NCBI RefSeq assembly: GCF_030409415.1
Contig: NZ_JAUFPW010000034.1
Span: 1 to 64,000, forward strand
Origin: Pedobacter aquatilis
GTDB taxonomy: Bacteria; Bacteroidota; Bacteroidia; Sphingobacteriales; Sphingobacteriaceae
Reading direction: 5' to 3'
Length of the DNA: 64,000 bases
Shown here piece after piece: positions 44,245-52,493 of the stretch (the stretch's first letter is position 1; every line of letters starts with the position of its first letter). The translations under genes were made by a program, and so were the position numbers. A model generated the notes under the pieces. The model was not told where the DNA came from, made no database searches, and saw only the letters and a program-made list of their open reading frames with translations.

Positions 44245-44463
44245 ATGAGCATTCTATCTGAAATCTCCGAGCGCAAGGCTGTTTTGGAAACCGCCAAAAT
44301 CCTCCGCCATTTTGAAAGGTTTGATCTGCTTCTGCTCTCCGCACCCGATGCCCAGGATTTACGCAGGGCAGAGAACCTGTTAAAGGGCATCATCCAAAAC
44401 AATGGTTATGCCATCCGCTACAGCAAGAAACGTGGCACGGCAATTTTAAAACTTAAACCCTAA
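44245..44463 (+). CDS. small conserved PRTRC-cassette protein
   Basis: 72 residues from the ATG of MSILSEISERKAVLETAKIL; the longer frame upstream is inside the DUF932 gene. Helical with a basic C-terminus (IRYSKKRGTAILKLKP). Function unknown. Position between DUF932 and PRTRC E genes is consistent with the cassette. Confidence 0.6.
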   Translation: MSILSEISERKAVLETAKILRHFERFDLLLLSAPDAQDLRRAENLLKGIIQNNGYAIRYSKKRGTAILKLKP

Positions 44464-44467
44464 TCAC

Positions 44468-44980
44468 ATGAAAACCAATTTTTTTAGGATGCTCTACCGT
44501 CTCAGTCCCAAAGGGGAATGGAGGATAAGCATCGCGAGCAAGGAAACACAGATGGTGCTTTCGATCCGCCTGTCAGATGATGACCTTGGCAAGAATATCC
44601 CGCCAATGTTGCTGTCGGGAACGCCCGAAGAACTTGACGAGGGTTTTTATGACAGCATGGAAAAGCCCGTCGAACTCACAACCTCGCTGTTCCTCAACCT
44701 TGCCGAATATAACCAAAGCCTCGCAAAGGCGCAGGCGGCAATCAGGGAAAAAGCAGGGGCGAAGCCTGCAAAGAGCGCAGATAACACCTCCACCAGTGAA
44801 AATAAGAAATCAGCTTTCGAGGATGCAATAAAAAAGGTGCAGGAAATGAGTGCCAACTGCAAATATGCCGATGCGCTCGCCATTCTGCCCCTCACGGAAG
44901 ATTATCCCGATAAGACAGGCGAACTTGAAAAACTCAGAATCGAACTCGAAAGAAAGAACACACAGCTTAGTTTACTTTAA
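44468..44980 (+). CDS. PRTRC system protein E
   Basis: 170 residues: MKTNFFRMLYRLSPKGEWRI, KNIPPMLLSGTPEELDEGFY, a Lys/Ala-rich helix (YNQSLAKAQAAIREKAGAKP) and a TPR-like C-terminus (EMSANCKYADALAILPLTED). It matches the PRTRC protein E pattern as I know it. PRTRC (ParB-related, ThiF-related cassette) modules are found on plasmids and integrative elements and have no settled function. Confidence 0.82.
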   Translation: MKTNFFRMLYRLSPKGEWRISIASKETQMVLSIRLSDDDLGKNIPPMLLSGTPEELDEGFYDSMEKPVELTTSLFLNLAEYNQSLAKAQAAIREKAGAKPAKSADNTSTSENKKSAFEDAIKKVQEMSANCKYADALAILPLTEDYPDKTGELEKLRIELERKNTQLSLL

Positions 44981-44991
44981 ATCACAAACCC

Positions 44992-45210
44992 ATGTTATCC
45001 GCCAGTATTTTAAAAAGGGTTTTTCTGCACAAGGTGCAGGAAAACGAAATTCCACTATCAGACCCCAATACCGCCCTGTCACCCGGGGAGGTCATGAATT
45101 TTTATTCGGGGACATATCCATCACTCACCACCGCGAGGGTAGAGGGTCCCGAAATCGTAAACGACAGCATCCAGTACCGCTTCATCACCACCCTCGGCAC
45201 TAAAGGTTAA
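44992..45210 (+). CDS. PRTRC system protein C
   Basis: 72 residues (KRVFLHKVQENEIPLSDPNT, then LSPGEVMNFYSGTYPSLTTA). This matches the short PRTRC C family: the phrase 'pGEVMNFYSGTYPSLTTA' is its best-conserved part. Eleven bases after the E gene. Confidence 0.85.
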   Translation: MLSASILKRVFLHKVQENEIPLSDPNTALSPGEVMNFYSGTYPSLTTARVEGPEIVNDSIQYRFITTLGTKG

Positions 45211-45214
45211 ACCC

Positions 45215-46377
45215 ATGAAAAACAAAGCAAAATGTATAGCCACCAAACCACACGCCAACCATTGGCATCTGCACCAGTCGCTCGGCAGTTTCGTCCGCTC
45301 GCTAGACCGCAGAAAGGATGCATCGGAAACGCTTGCCCAAGACCCAATATCAAAAGCCATGCCCTCGCCCTTAGCGTTCCAAAACCTGCTTTTTTAAGAA
45401 AGGCGCATCCGCCAAAAACAGGCAGACCTCATGCGGAACTTAAAAGATACCGAAAGGTGGAAAATGGGTTTTCCGCTTCCCTTTCCAACCTATGCACGCT
45501 CTATGGATTGGCTCAACCTAAGTTGGAGGGACTGTTCCCGATGAATATCCAAAAGGCTTTTTCCTCCCTCAGCGCGGAACTGGAAGAAAAGGACAGGGAC
45601 TTAAAGCTTCGCATCATGCAGGATGAAAACGGCAGGGTGAGCCTTGCCACCCTAAAAACGTTCAATACCAAAACCACGCTGTATTATTTGCCGCTTGATA
45701 AGCTTTGGGAACTGATGAAGAAACGGGATCGCAAACCCGAATCCGCACTCCTGCTGTCCATGCTGTCCTACCTCTATCAGGTTGCAGGCGTTCCCCATTA
45801 CTGCGAAAATTACGCCTACCTTGGTGAAATCTATGAAATGGTTGCAGACTGGGAAGCCGGGCAATCTGAAGAGGGTGACCAGGAAGATGAAAATTACCGC
45901 AAGGCTCTTGAACAGCATTATTCGCTCCTGTATTCCGCAGGGGGGATTCTCCTTTCACTAATGGCGGACGGCAAAAACCTACACCGTTTTTCGGGCAGGG
46001 TTCGCCGCTTCCGCCCGAGGGATGAAACGGGAGAATTCCTGCATGCCTGCGCAAGGGGACTGCTGAAACTTTACCTAAAATTTCCACGCCGTTCCATCAT
46101 GGATCGCATGGCAGAGCCTGTCCGCGAAGATACGGACGACAGGGTGGTACGTGCTGACCAGTACATCAGTTTTTACTGGAGTGGTAACGACTGCATCATT
46201 GAGAACGTAATGGAATACGTCAACTGCGAACTTAATGAACTCTGCGAAATGGAAGAACCCCAAAGCATCCAGTATTTTGATACGCCGCAGTCTAGGGAAA
46301 ACCATAACTTTTCCTTTGAAGAAACGTTTTTCTGCCTGCTTAATGACCTCACCGATATTTTAAACGACCTGCAATGA
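45215..46377 (+). pseudogene. PRTRC system protein F gene with two frameshifts
   Basis: The protein starts at 45215 (MKNKAKCIATKPHANHWHLH, then SLGSFVRSLDRRKDA) and runs to a stop after FQNLLF at 45397. The homologous continuation KKGASAK needs one T fewer in the run at 45390-45395, and the next part TGRPHAELKRYRKVENGFSA needs one A fewer in the run at 45414-45418. From there the frame is open to 46377 (FNTKTTLYYLPLDKLWELMK). Both faults are +1 in homopolymers, so they may be sequencing errors or true decay. Confidence 0.75.
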
Positions 46378-47087
46378 AAGACATCACCCAACTTTTTGCC
46401 GAAAGCTATCTGCCCGTAAAGGCATTGCTTTTCTACTGCTCCAATGTGGACAGTTCCTGTTATGTCGAAAGCCATGACCTTGATGCGCAGGGCAGGGCAA
46501 CAAACGTGCATCCGCTTAATTTTAGGGAATGCGCCGAACTCGCCGAAAAACTCCGTGCGGGCGAAAATAAAAAAGATATTTTCCTCCACCATAAAAGCCT
46601 TTTGCCCGAAAGCCTGCTTTGGTATGCTCCGCAAACCGGAGGCGGCGCAATGTGGCATACCCCGAAAATGAAAGCCAGTCTTTTCTTTTCATCCTACCTC
46701 GCCATACCCGACGGGCAGGCATCCCTGCCACCATTGCTCTGGAAAGCATCAAAAGAAGCACTGCAGGTTTGGGCATTGCAGGGGGAGGGCAGACCGCAGG
46801 CAGATACGCCGCTTTTCCATGCTCCCTTTTTTAACCTCTATGGCGATGCCCGTGTCTGCATGGGCAATGTCCGCATTCTTTTGCCCAAGGACTGTTGCCT
46901 AATAGAGTTCATCAGCCTTTGGGAAAAATATTTCTTCGCCAGTCATTTCTCGCATCTTTTGGTCGATACCTCGCCCGTGAAAATGAACATTGTTCAGTTG
47001 TGGCAGGATTTGATAAATACGGGAAAGGACTTCCCGATAAACCAGCTTAAAAAATCACCGCTAAAACTTAAAAACCTGTTGCCATGA
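46374..47087 (+). CDS. PRTRC system protein B
   Basis: 237 residues: KALLFYCSNVDSSCYVESHD, LLPESLLWYAPQTGGGAMWH, PLFHAPFFNLYGDARVCMGN and the WEKYFFASHFSHLL stretch, typical of PRTRC B. The start ATGA overlaps the F stop by four bases and the ThiF start overlaps its own stop, showing tight coupling. Complete in itself, although its neighbours on both sides are damaged. Confidence 0.87.
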   Translation: MKDITQLFAESYLPVKALLFYCSNVDSSCYVESHDLDAQGRATNVHPLNFRECAELAEKLRAGENKKDIFLHHKSLLPESLLWYAPQTGGGAMWHTPKMKASLFFSSYLAIPDGQASLPPLLWKASKEALQVWALQGEGRPQADTPLFHAPFFNLYGDARVCMGNVRILLPKDCCLIEFISLWEKYFFASHFSHLLVDTSPVKMNIVQLWQDLINTGKDFPINQLKKSPLKLKNLLP

Positions 47088-47176
47088 AAACCATAAAAGA
47101 AAAAATACACATCGTTGCGCCTTATCTGCTTAATTGGAAAAACCAGAGAAGATTGACCCCGTCTCACCGGAAATAA
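47084..47176 (+). pseudogene. PRTRC ThiF-family gene, cut after about 20 codons
   Basis: The start overlaps the PRTRC B stop (ATGA). The first 17 residues MKTIKEKIHIVAPYLLN match the usual beginning of PRTRC ThiF/E1-like proteins. The frame then enters the 117-bp repeat and ends as RLTPSHRK. The adenylation domain with its GAGGTGS motif is absent from the whole window, so the rest of the cassette has been deleted or moved. Confidence 0.75.
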
Positions 47177-47250
47177 ATTTGTTATAAATAATTGGTTGCC
47201 ATCTTGTTATCGAATTGGCGGAAAGGGGTCAAATTAATTGGTTTGTCCAA
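47134..47250. repeat. 117-bp TTGACCCC element, copy 2
   Basis: Same length and layout as the copy at 27069: ends TTGGAAAAACCAGAG and TTGGACAAACCA (minus strand), inner boxes ATTGACCCCGTCTCACC and ATTTGACCCC, and AAATAAATTTG next to the left box. The middle 35 bases differ from copy 1. It sits exactly where the ThiF gene is broken. I see no obvious target duplication. Confidence 0.7.
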
Positions 47251-48136
47251 GAAGTCACGATAGTGTGCTAAAGCTCTTAATAAAGATTTCACATATAAAC
47301 ACACCCATCACAACGTATTATGTGATGAAAGGCTTCAGGAATAAATAGGTCATCAGTATTGGCCTAATCGAATCTTGTGATCGTCACTAAATATTGAAGT
47401 CTATTGGGGAACTAAGAATGTATATTTGTATAGCTGCTGGTGTATAAAGGGAATTTAAAGTGTCTAGAATCTCACAGTTGGTCAGGAGTGCCTGTTTAAG
47501 TCTGGGAAAATTAATGGCAGCTTGATAGGATTTTTAAGCTTGAGGATATCCAGGCTCTTACAGTCGCGATTTGAGCATTTACTCGCAAATTGTATACTTT
47601 CATACTTAGATTCTAGTGATCACAATGACCTATATCCAAATAGGTAATATAGTTCCTGTTTAATATTATTTATTAAATTAAAAGTCTTGCAAATTTTTAT
47701 GCAAAATTGATTTAATCTGGTCGGAATTTCACTGAAATGGTAGTAAAAAATATGCTTTTTGATCCGCAGAAAAATGATTCAAATATGTATCAAAATTTAT
47801 ATTTTCTAATACACTGACTAATAGTGTCTTAGTGAAACGTTTATGATTTAAATATGCGGTTTTTTACCGGTTTTTTATCGCTATTTTCCAGCACAGAAAT
47901 TCAATATGTTTGACTATCAGATAGTTACAATGTTTTTTCTTGTTTCGTATATGCTCATTTATTTTTATAAATCATTGATTTACAATGATTTATACTTAAT
48001 ATATCGGAAAGTAAACCACAAAGCGTTACTTTACAAGTAGCATTGTTTTATGAGAAGGTAGTCATCATTATTTTAAATTTTATAATGACAAATTTCGCTT
48101 ACAAATCTGTATTATAATTTTATGGTAAAAACGAAC
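47251..48136. other. AT-rich region without genes
   Basis: Nearly 900 bases with stop codons in every frame and long AT runs. Nothing recognisable. The sharp change from the GC-richer PRTRC block marks the right edge of that segment. Confidence 0.5.
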
Positions 48137-48493
48137 TTAATTGATAATTTCCAATGCTCTATTTCGTACTAAATCAAAATCTAGAGGATTAATAATAGAT
48201 GCATCTACATTTTGAGGAAGGTTTAGAAACTTAGATTTCGATAAATCACTCATTATAATAATAGGAATATCTGCAAGGGCGAGATCAGGCCATGGAATTT
48301 TTAACATAACACCATTATTAGATAAGGAAAATTCCATATTCATAATAATTAAGCTGGGATTTATCCAAGAAACGGTCTCTCTAAATTTTGAAACATTATA
48401 CAGTAATGTTACTTCAAAACCTACTTCCAATAATAAATCAATCAATTCTACATTTGGCAAATAATCAATTACGAATAATATGCTGTTTTTCAT
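48137..48493 (-). CDS. degenerate response-regulator receiver protein
   Basis: 118 residues from the Met of MKNSILFVIDYLPNVELIDL. The order of strands and helices is that of a CheY-like receiver, but key residues are changed. The acidic pair is reduced to one Asp (VIDYLP), the phospho-acceptor position reads Asn (SLIIMNMEFS instead of ..D..) and the conserved Lys before Pro reads Asn (INPLDFD). Phosphorylation is therefore unlikely. It may be a pseudo-receiver that binds constitutively, or a decaying gene. It is isolated, with AT-rich gaps on both sides. Confidence 0.6.
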   Translation of the reverse strand: MKNSILFVIDYLPNVELIDLLLEVGFEVTLLYNVSKFRETVSWINPSLIIMNMEFSLSNNGVMLKIPWPDLALADIPIIIMSDLSKSKFLNLPQNVDASIINPLDFDLVRNRALEIIN

Positions 48494-49005
48494 TACATTG
48501 ATATTTATATAATACAATTTTAACTAATAAATAATACAAATTGATCTGATTTTTTGTTTTTTTTTTGATTAATTGTTTGATGAACTATTTCAAAAATCGC
48601 TAATCAGCAGTCTACATTTTTAAATAGTGTGTAAATCATTATTATCTTGATAAGAATTATGATATTTTAATTTGGATAACGAACCAGATTTAGTCATTAA
48701 GGCCACATAGCACAATTTGTTATATTATATCACAGTTTTTCTTATTACTAGAATTTTTCAAGTTTAAATAAAATACCATCCAACTATAAACTCTAATCAA
48801 TAAATTCTAATTATTTTATAAAGCTGTTTATAAGCAAGGCATTGTTATATTTTATTTTTGAAAATGTAACAATGCCTTTATCAATGTAAAAAAATAAGAA
48901 TGTTTAATAATTTGCAGAGATTGTAGAATCAGCGAATTAGGGAGTTATTAAACTATAAATGAATGAAAGCTATAGTCTATCTAAACAAAAAATATAACTA
49001 AATAA
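48494..49005. other. AT-rich intergenic region
   Basis: About 510 bases, no gene. A TATTTTTG -7-like box lies at 48853-48860 upstream of the acyltransferase gene, without a matching -33 element. Confidence 0.4.
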
Positions 49006-50115
49006 ATGGGCGAAAGAAGCTTGACAAAAAAAACTCATTATCCAATTCTTGATGGATTACGTGGTGTAGCCGCAATTATTATTGTTACTTTTCATCTTAC
49101 AGAACCATTAGCTACAGGGCATTTAGATAACCTGGTTAATCATGGTTATCTAGCAGTCGATTTCTTTTTTTTACTTTCTGGTTTTGTAATGGGTTATGCT
49201 TATGATGATAGGTGGAACAAGATGACTGTTGGTGATTTTTTAAAACGTAGAATTATACGCTTGCAACCCATGGTTATTTTAGGGATGACACTGGGTGCTA
49301 TAGGCTTCTATTTTACCGATTCTACAATTTGGCCACTCATTCATACAATTCCGGTTTGGAAATTGCTGCTTGTAATGCTTATAGGCTACACAATTTTACC
49401 AGTTCCCTTATCTTTAGATATTAGGGGATGGGAAGAAATGCACCCCTTAAATAGTGTGGGTTGGTCTTTGTTCTTTGAATATATTGCAAACATTTTGTAT
49501 GCTATCGGCATACGTAAGTTTTCTAATAAAGCTTTGAGTGTTTTTGTACTTCTTGCTGCGGTTACATTAGCGCATTTGGCTATCACTAGTACCAATGGCG
49601 ATGTAGCAGGTGGCTGGACATTAAATTGGGAGCAAGGGCGAATTGGTATTACCCGAACAATATTTCCTTTTTTTGCGGGACTACTTCTGTCTAGAGTTGC
49701 TAAACCAGCCAATATTAAAAATGCATTTTTATGGTCTAGTTTACTATTAACGATTATACTTTACATGCCAAGGATTGGTGGAGATTACCTTTGGATGAAT
49801 GGTATTTACGAATCCATAAGCATTATACTTATTTTTCCTCTAATTGTTTATATCGGAGCAAGTGGTACCTTAAAAACTACTGTTGGGAATAAGGTGTGTA
49901 AATTTTTAGGCGATATTTCATATCCGCTTTATTTGGTTCACTATCCTATTGTTTATTTTTATGTAGCATGGATCAGTAACAATAAAGGTATTACACTTGC
50001 CGAAGCCTGGCCTAATGCTTTAGTTATTTTATTTGGTTCTATTATTTTAGCATACGTAACTTTAAAATGTTATGATGAACCTGTGCGTAAATGGCTTAGA
50101 AAGAAATGGGGGTGA
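49006..50115 (+). CDS. membrane acyltransferase family 3 (OafA/NodX-like)
   Basis: 369 residues with about ten membrane helices. The N-terminus holds the family motif HYPILDGLRGVAAIIIVTFH with the catalytic His, then DFFFLLSGFVMGYAY and DFLKRRIIRLQP. The C-terminus has FLGDISYPLYLVHYPIVYFY. Such proteins O-acylate sugars or peptidoglycan at the membrane. The substrate cannot be told. Start ATG (MGERSL) is the first in frame. Confidence 0.92.
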   Translation: MGERSLTKKTHYPILDGLRGVAAIIIVTFHLTEPLATGHLDNLVNHGYLAVDFFFLLSGFVMGYAYDDRWNKMTVGDFLKRRIIRLQPMVILGMTLGAIGFYFTDSTIWPLIHTIPVWKLLLVMLIGYTILPVPLSLDIRGWEEMHPLNSVGWSLFFEYIANILYAIGIRKFSNKALSVFVLLAAVTLAHLAITSTNGDVAGGWTLNWEQGRIGITRTIFPFFAGLLLSRVAKPANIKNAFLWSSLLLTIILYMPRIGGDYLWMNGIYESISIILIFPLIVYIGASGTLKTTVGNKVCKFLGDISYPLYLVHYPIVYFYVAWISNNKGITLAEAWPNALVILFGSIILAYVTLKCYDEPVRKWLRKKWG

Positions 50116-50265
50116 TGGAATGGAAAGTGGGAAATGGAAATTGGAAAATGGGAAATGAGGAGTGGAGCAAAGATAAAGCAACAATGACCAGTATTCATTG
50201 ACCAAATAAGGCAATTATACAATTAACCGATTAAACAATTGAGCAACTAACCAGCTAAACAACCA
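50116..50265. other. low-complexity spacer
   Basis: Irregular iterations of TGGAAA/GGGAAATG (50117-50158), followed by CAATTA/AACAATT/CAACTAACC units (50210-50265) up to the next ATG. No gene. Confidence 0.5.
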
Positions 50266-50559
50266 ATGAACACCATAAAAACATTTAAAGAAAGTATTGA
50301 GGCGGATGCGATACCGAAGGGCATATCCCTTCAGCTTAAGGCATTATGGTATGATGGAAAAGGGGATTGGGAAAAGGCACACGCACTCGTCGATCAATTA
50401 ACAGACTCATCATCTGCACTAATTCATGCCTACTTACATCGTAAAGAAGGTGATATTTGGAATGCTGATTATTGGTATAGCCGAGCAAAATCTGCTCGTC
50501 CGAATGTTACTTTAAATGAAGAATGGGAAATTTTAGTTGAACAATTCTTAAAAGATTAA
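50266..50559 (+). CDS. conserved hypothetical protein, TPR-like
   Basis: 97 residues: FKESIEADAIPKGISLQLKA, WYDGKGDWEKAHALVDQL and HAYLHRKEGDIWNADYWYSR. The pattern of paired helices with Asp-Trp and Tyr-Trp looks like one or two TPR-like repeats. No signal peptide. The stop codon overlaps the LD-carboxypeptidase stop by four bases, convergent. Confidence 0.6.
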   Translation: MNTIKTFKESIEADAIPKGISLQLKALWYDGKGDWEKAHALVDQLTDSSSALIHAYLHRKEGDIWNADYWYSRAKSARPNVTLNEEWEILVEQFLKD

Positions 50560-51578
50560 ATGCTCTGAAGTGTAGAACCATTTTCGTTGACCATCAAAAT
50601 ATGATTAACCCCGCATTTTAAGGCGAAGTTATTTTTCTGATGTCCGACAGGGAAATCAAAAGCGATGGGGTAGTTGTATTCCTTAACTTTTTCTAGAACA
50701 ATATCGTAAATGGTTTTTCCAAATTCTTCACCGGCATCATCTGGTTTTACTTTAAACCCACCAATAATTAATCCTTTTAAATTTTTCAATTTGTTGCTGC
50801 GTTTTAAATTCCAAAGCATCCTATCAATACTATAAAGATATTCTCCGGTATCTTCTATAAAAAGAATTTTGCCCTTTGTATCTAAGTCAGAATCGCTTCC
50901 AGCTAAGGTTTCAATAATACTTAAATTTCCACCAACTAGAATTCCATCGGCACTGCCTGTTCTGTTATTTAAATTAGCCGGTGCATTGTAATTAGTTTGG
51001 ATTCCAGTTAAGGCATTTCTAATTGATAAAATGGTCTCAATTTGAATGGGTTCTGCCTTTGCCCAATCATCAGGGAAACTATTACACATTTTAGAATGAA
51101 TGGAGGCGACACCGTAATTCTTTGTTAAATGGCAATGTAGAACCGTAATATCGCTAAAACCTATTATCCACTTTGGATATCTTTTAAAGGATGAAAAGTC
51201 AAGTTTATCTATAATTCTAACAAAACCATAACCTCCACGAGCGCACATAATGGCTTTGATATTAGTATCATCCAACATTTTTTGAAAATCATTAAGCCTT
51301 TCCTCATCTGTGCCTCCATAAGTAAAATCACGTTTTCCAATACTATCGCCAATCTTAATAGTAAAGCCCCAACTTTGCATTTGTATAACGGAAGGTTGAA
51401 TTTTATCAAGCGTTATGTGACCTGCCGGACTTGTAATACCAATCGTGTCGCCTTGCTTTAGATATGGTGGTATTTTAAAAGATGAAACATCGCTCTCAAT
51501 TGATTTTGCCAAACTTTTAAAAGCAGGAATTACTGTTGTAGCAGCTAGAAACGAAGTAAGGAAATATTTTCTGTTCAT
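50556..51578 (-). CDS. LD-carboxypeptidase (peptidase S66)
   Basis: 340 residues with an N-terminal export signal (YFLTSFLAATTVIPAFKSLA). S66 marks are PPYLKQGDTIGITSPAGHI, the nucleophile region CARGGYGFVRI/GFSDITVLH, the Glu segment LFIEDTGEYLYSIDRML and the His segment FPVGHQKNNFAL. The enzyme removes the terminal D-Ala from tetrapeptides in murein recycling; an exported version acts in the periplasm. Complete length. Confidence 0.92.
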   Translation of the reverse strand: MNRKYFLTSFLAATTVIPAFKSLAKSIESDVSSFKIPPYLKQGDTIGITSPAGHITLDKIQPSVIQMQSWGFTIKIGDSIGKRDFTYGGTDEERLNDFQKMLDDTNIKAIMCARGGYGFVRIIDKLDFSSFKRYPKWIIGFSDITVLHCHLTKNYGVASIHSKMCNSFPDDWAKAEPIQIETILSIRNALTGIQTNYNAPANLNNRTGSADGILVGGNLSIIETLAGSDSDLDTKGKILFIEDTGEYLYSIDRMLWNLKRSNKLKNLKGLIIGGFKVKPDDAGEEFGKTIYDIVLEKVKEYNYPIAFDFPVGHQKNNFALKCGVNHILMVNENGSTLQSI

Positions 51579-51640
51579 CTAAATTATTTGTTAGGTTTTG
51601 TTAAGAGCGAATATATGATTTTAAAAATACTGCATAAGAG

Positions 51641-51672
51641 AAAAGGGATTTATATCCATAAATCCCTTTTTT
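51641..51672. terminator. A/T-flanked bidirectional hairpin
   Basis: AAAAGGGATTTAT pairs with ATAAATCCCTTTT around ATCC: a 13-bp perfect stem with a T-run at the plus-strand end. It is upstream of the carboxypeptidase start, so it more likely ends a transcript coming from the tRNA side or serves as insulation. Confidence 0.55.
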
Positions 51673-51833
51673 AAACCAAACAAATTAATCTGTAAAAGAT
51701 TAGTATAATGTGAATTATATAGATAAACCAAGATTGAATTAAAATGTTTTGATATTTTAAAATAAAATATTTGAGTGGGATGATCTAATATGAAAACTGT
51801 TAACAGAAGAGTTGTTAAAGACATATAAAAGTT

Positions 51834-51858
51834 AAGGCTATCCATCGCGGATAGCCTT
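51834..51858. terminator. perfect hairpin with short T tail
   Basis: AAGGCTATCC/GGATAGCCTT, 10-bp stem, loop ATCGC, followed by TGCT. It lies downstream of the minus-strand tRNA-like gene and could end its transcript in that direction (AAAGG side is then T-rich on the minus strand). Confidence 0.45.
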
Positions 51859-51942
51859 TGCTAACAACAAAACAAATATAAGATAACCAAATCTTACCTG
51901 ATTGAGCAGAATCAGGGTAAGTGCATATGAGAAACACTTTGC

Positions 51943-52013
51943 GGCCTAGTAATGGATTCGAACCATTGTGCTAAAGTTTATGAAACTCCGACCTTCCATT
52001 CGGTCAACTGGCC
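51943..52013 (-). tRNA. tRNA-like gene, anticodon CAU, bulged acceptor stem
   Basis: Read on the minus strand, the 71 bases fold as a tRNA: acceptor GGCCAGT; U8; a D arm ACC/GGT with AATGGA loop (A14, G18G19 present); anticodon stem GGAGT/ACTTT around loop TTCATAA (U33, CAU at 34-36); variable AGCAC; and a perfect T arm AATGG-TTCGAAT-CCATT. The 3' acceptor strand ACTAGGCC pairs fully only if one A is bulged. No CCA is encoded. It could be an atypical tRNA-Met/Ile2-type gene or a pseudo-tRNA. Confidence 0.55.
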
Positions 52014-52021
52014 TTTTTTTA

Positions 52022-52183
52022 TTAAACAGGTTTTAAATTCAAAAAATCTTTCAATTCTATCATTTCTTCCATTATTAAAGTATATTCATCATCATTATTT
52101 ATAAATTTAACTTCCGAATATTTTACATTCTGCATTAAATTTGCAGAATCTATTGTAGATGGATATTGAAAATAGGTTGACAT
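52022..52183 (-). CDS. possible 53-residue protein upstream of the tRNA-like gene
   Basis: Frame MSTYFQYPSTIDSANLMQNV, later DDEYTLIMEEMIELKDFLNL. The composition is protein-like and acidic and the stop lies 8 bases before the tRNA-like 5' end on the same strand, so they may share a transcript. Family unknown. Confidence 0.4.
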   Translation of the reverse strand: MSTYFQYPSTIDSANLMQNVKYSEVKFINNDDEYTLIMEEMIELKDFLNLKPV

Positions 52184-52493
52184 AATTATTAAACATTTTC
52201 TGTTATTGGTTAATATTCGACAAATATATCAATTACTATATAATATCTATAGATTTAGTAGTGTTTATTTTAATTTTTCAATTAACTTATTTACTATCAA
52301 CTAATTAATTTTTAATTTTATGTTTTATTCTTGAAGGTTCAAGTTAAATAGTAGATTAAAATGCTCAATGGCCGGTTGAAAATTGGATGTTTTTGATTGG
52401 ATTTCATCATCCTATTTCAAAGCTTACATTCAGTTTATTAAAAGCTAATTATTTTGAGGATATTTGCATTTTAAATACTAAATACGATTAAGG
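52184..52493. other. AT-rich intergenic region
   Basis: About 310 bases, no gene or clear promoter box. It separates the divergent small ORF and the DEAD-box-like gene. Confidence 0.45.

Noticed and set aside
51621..51845. 74-residue minus-strand ORF upstream of LD-carboxypeptidase
   Set aside because: It overlaps two hairpins and shows no coding pattern.
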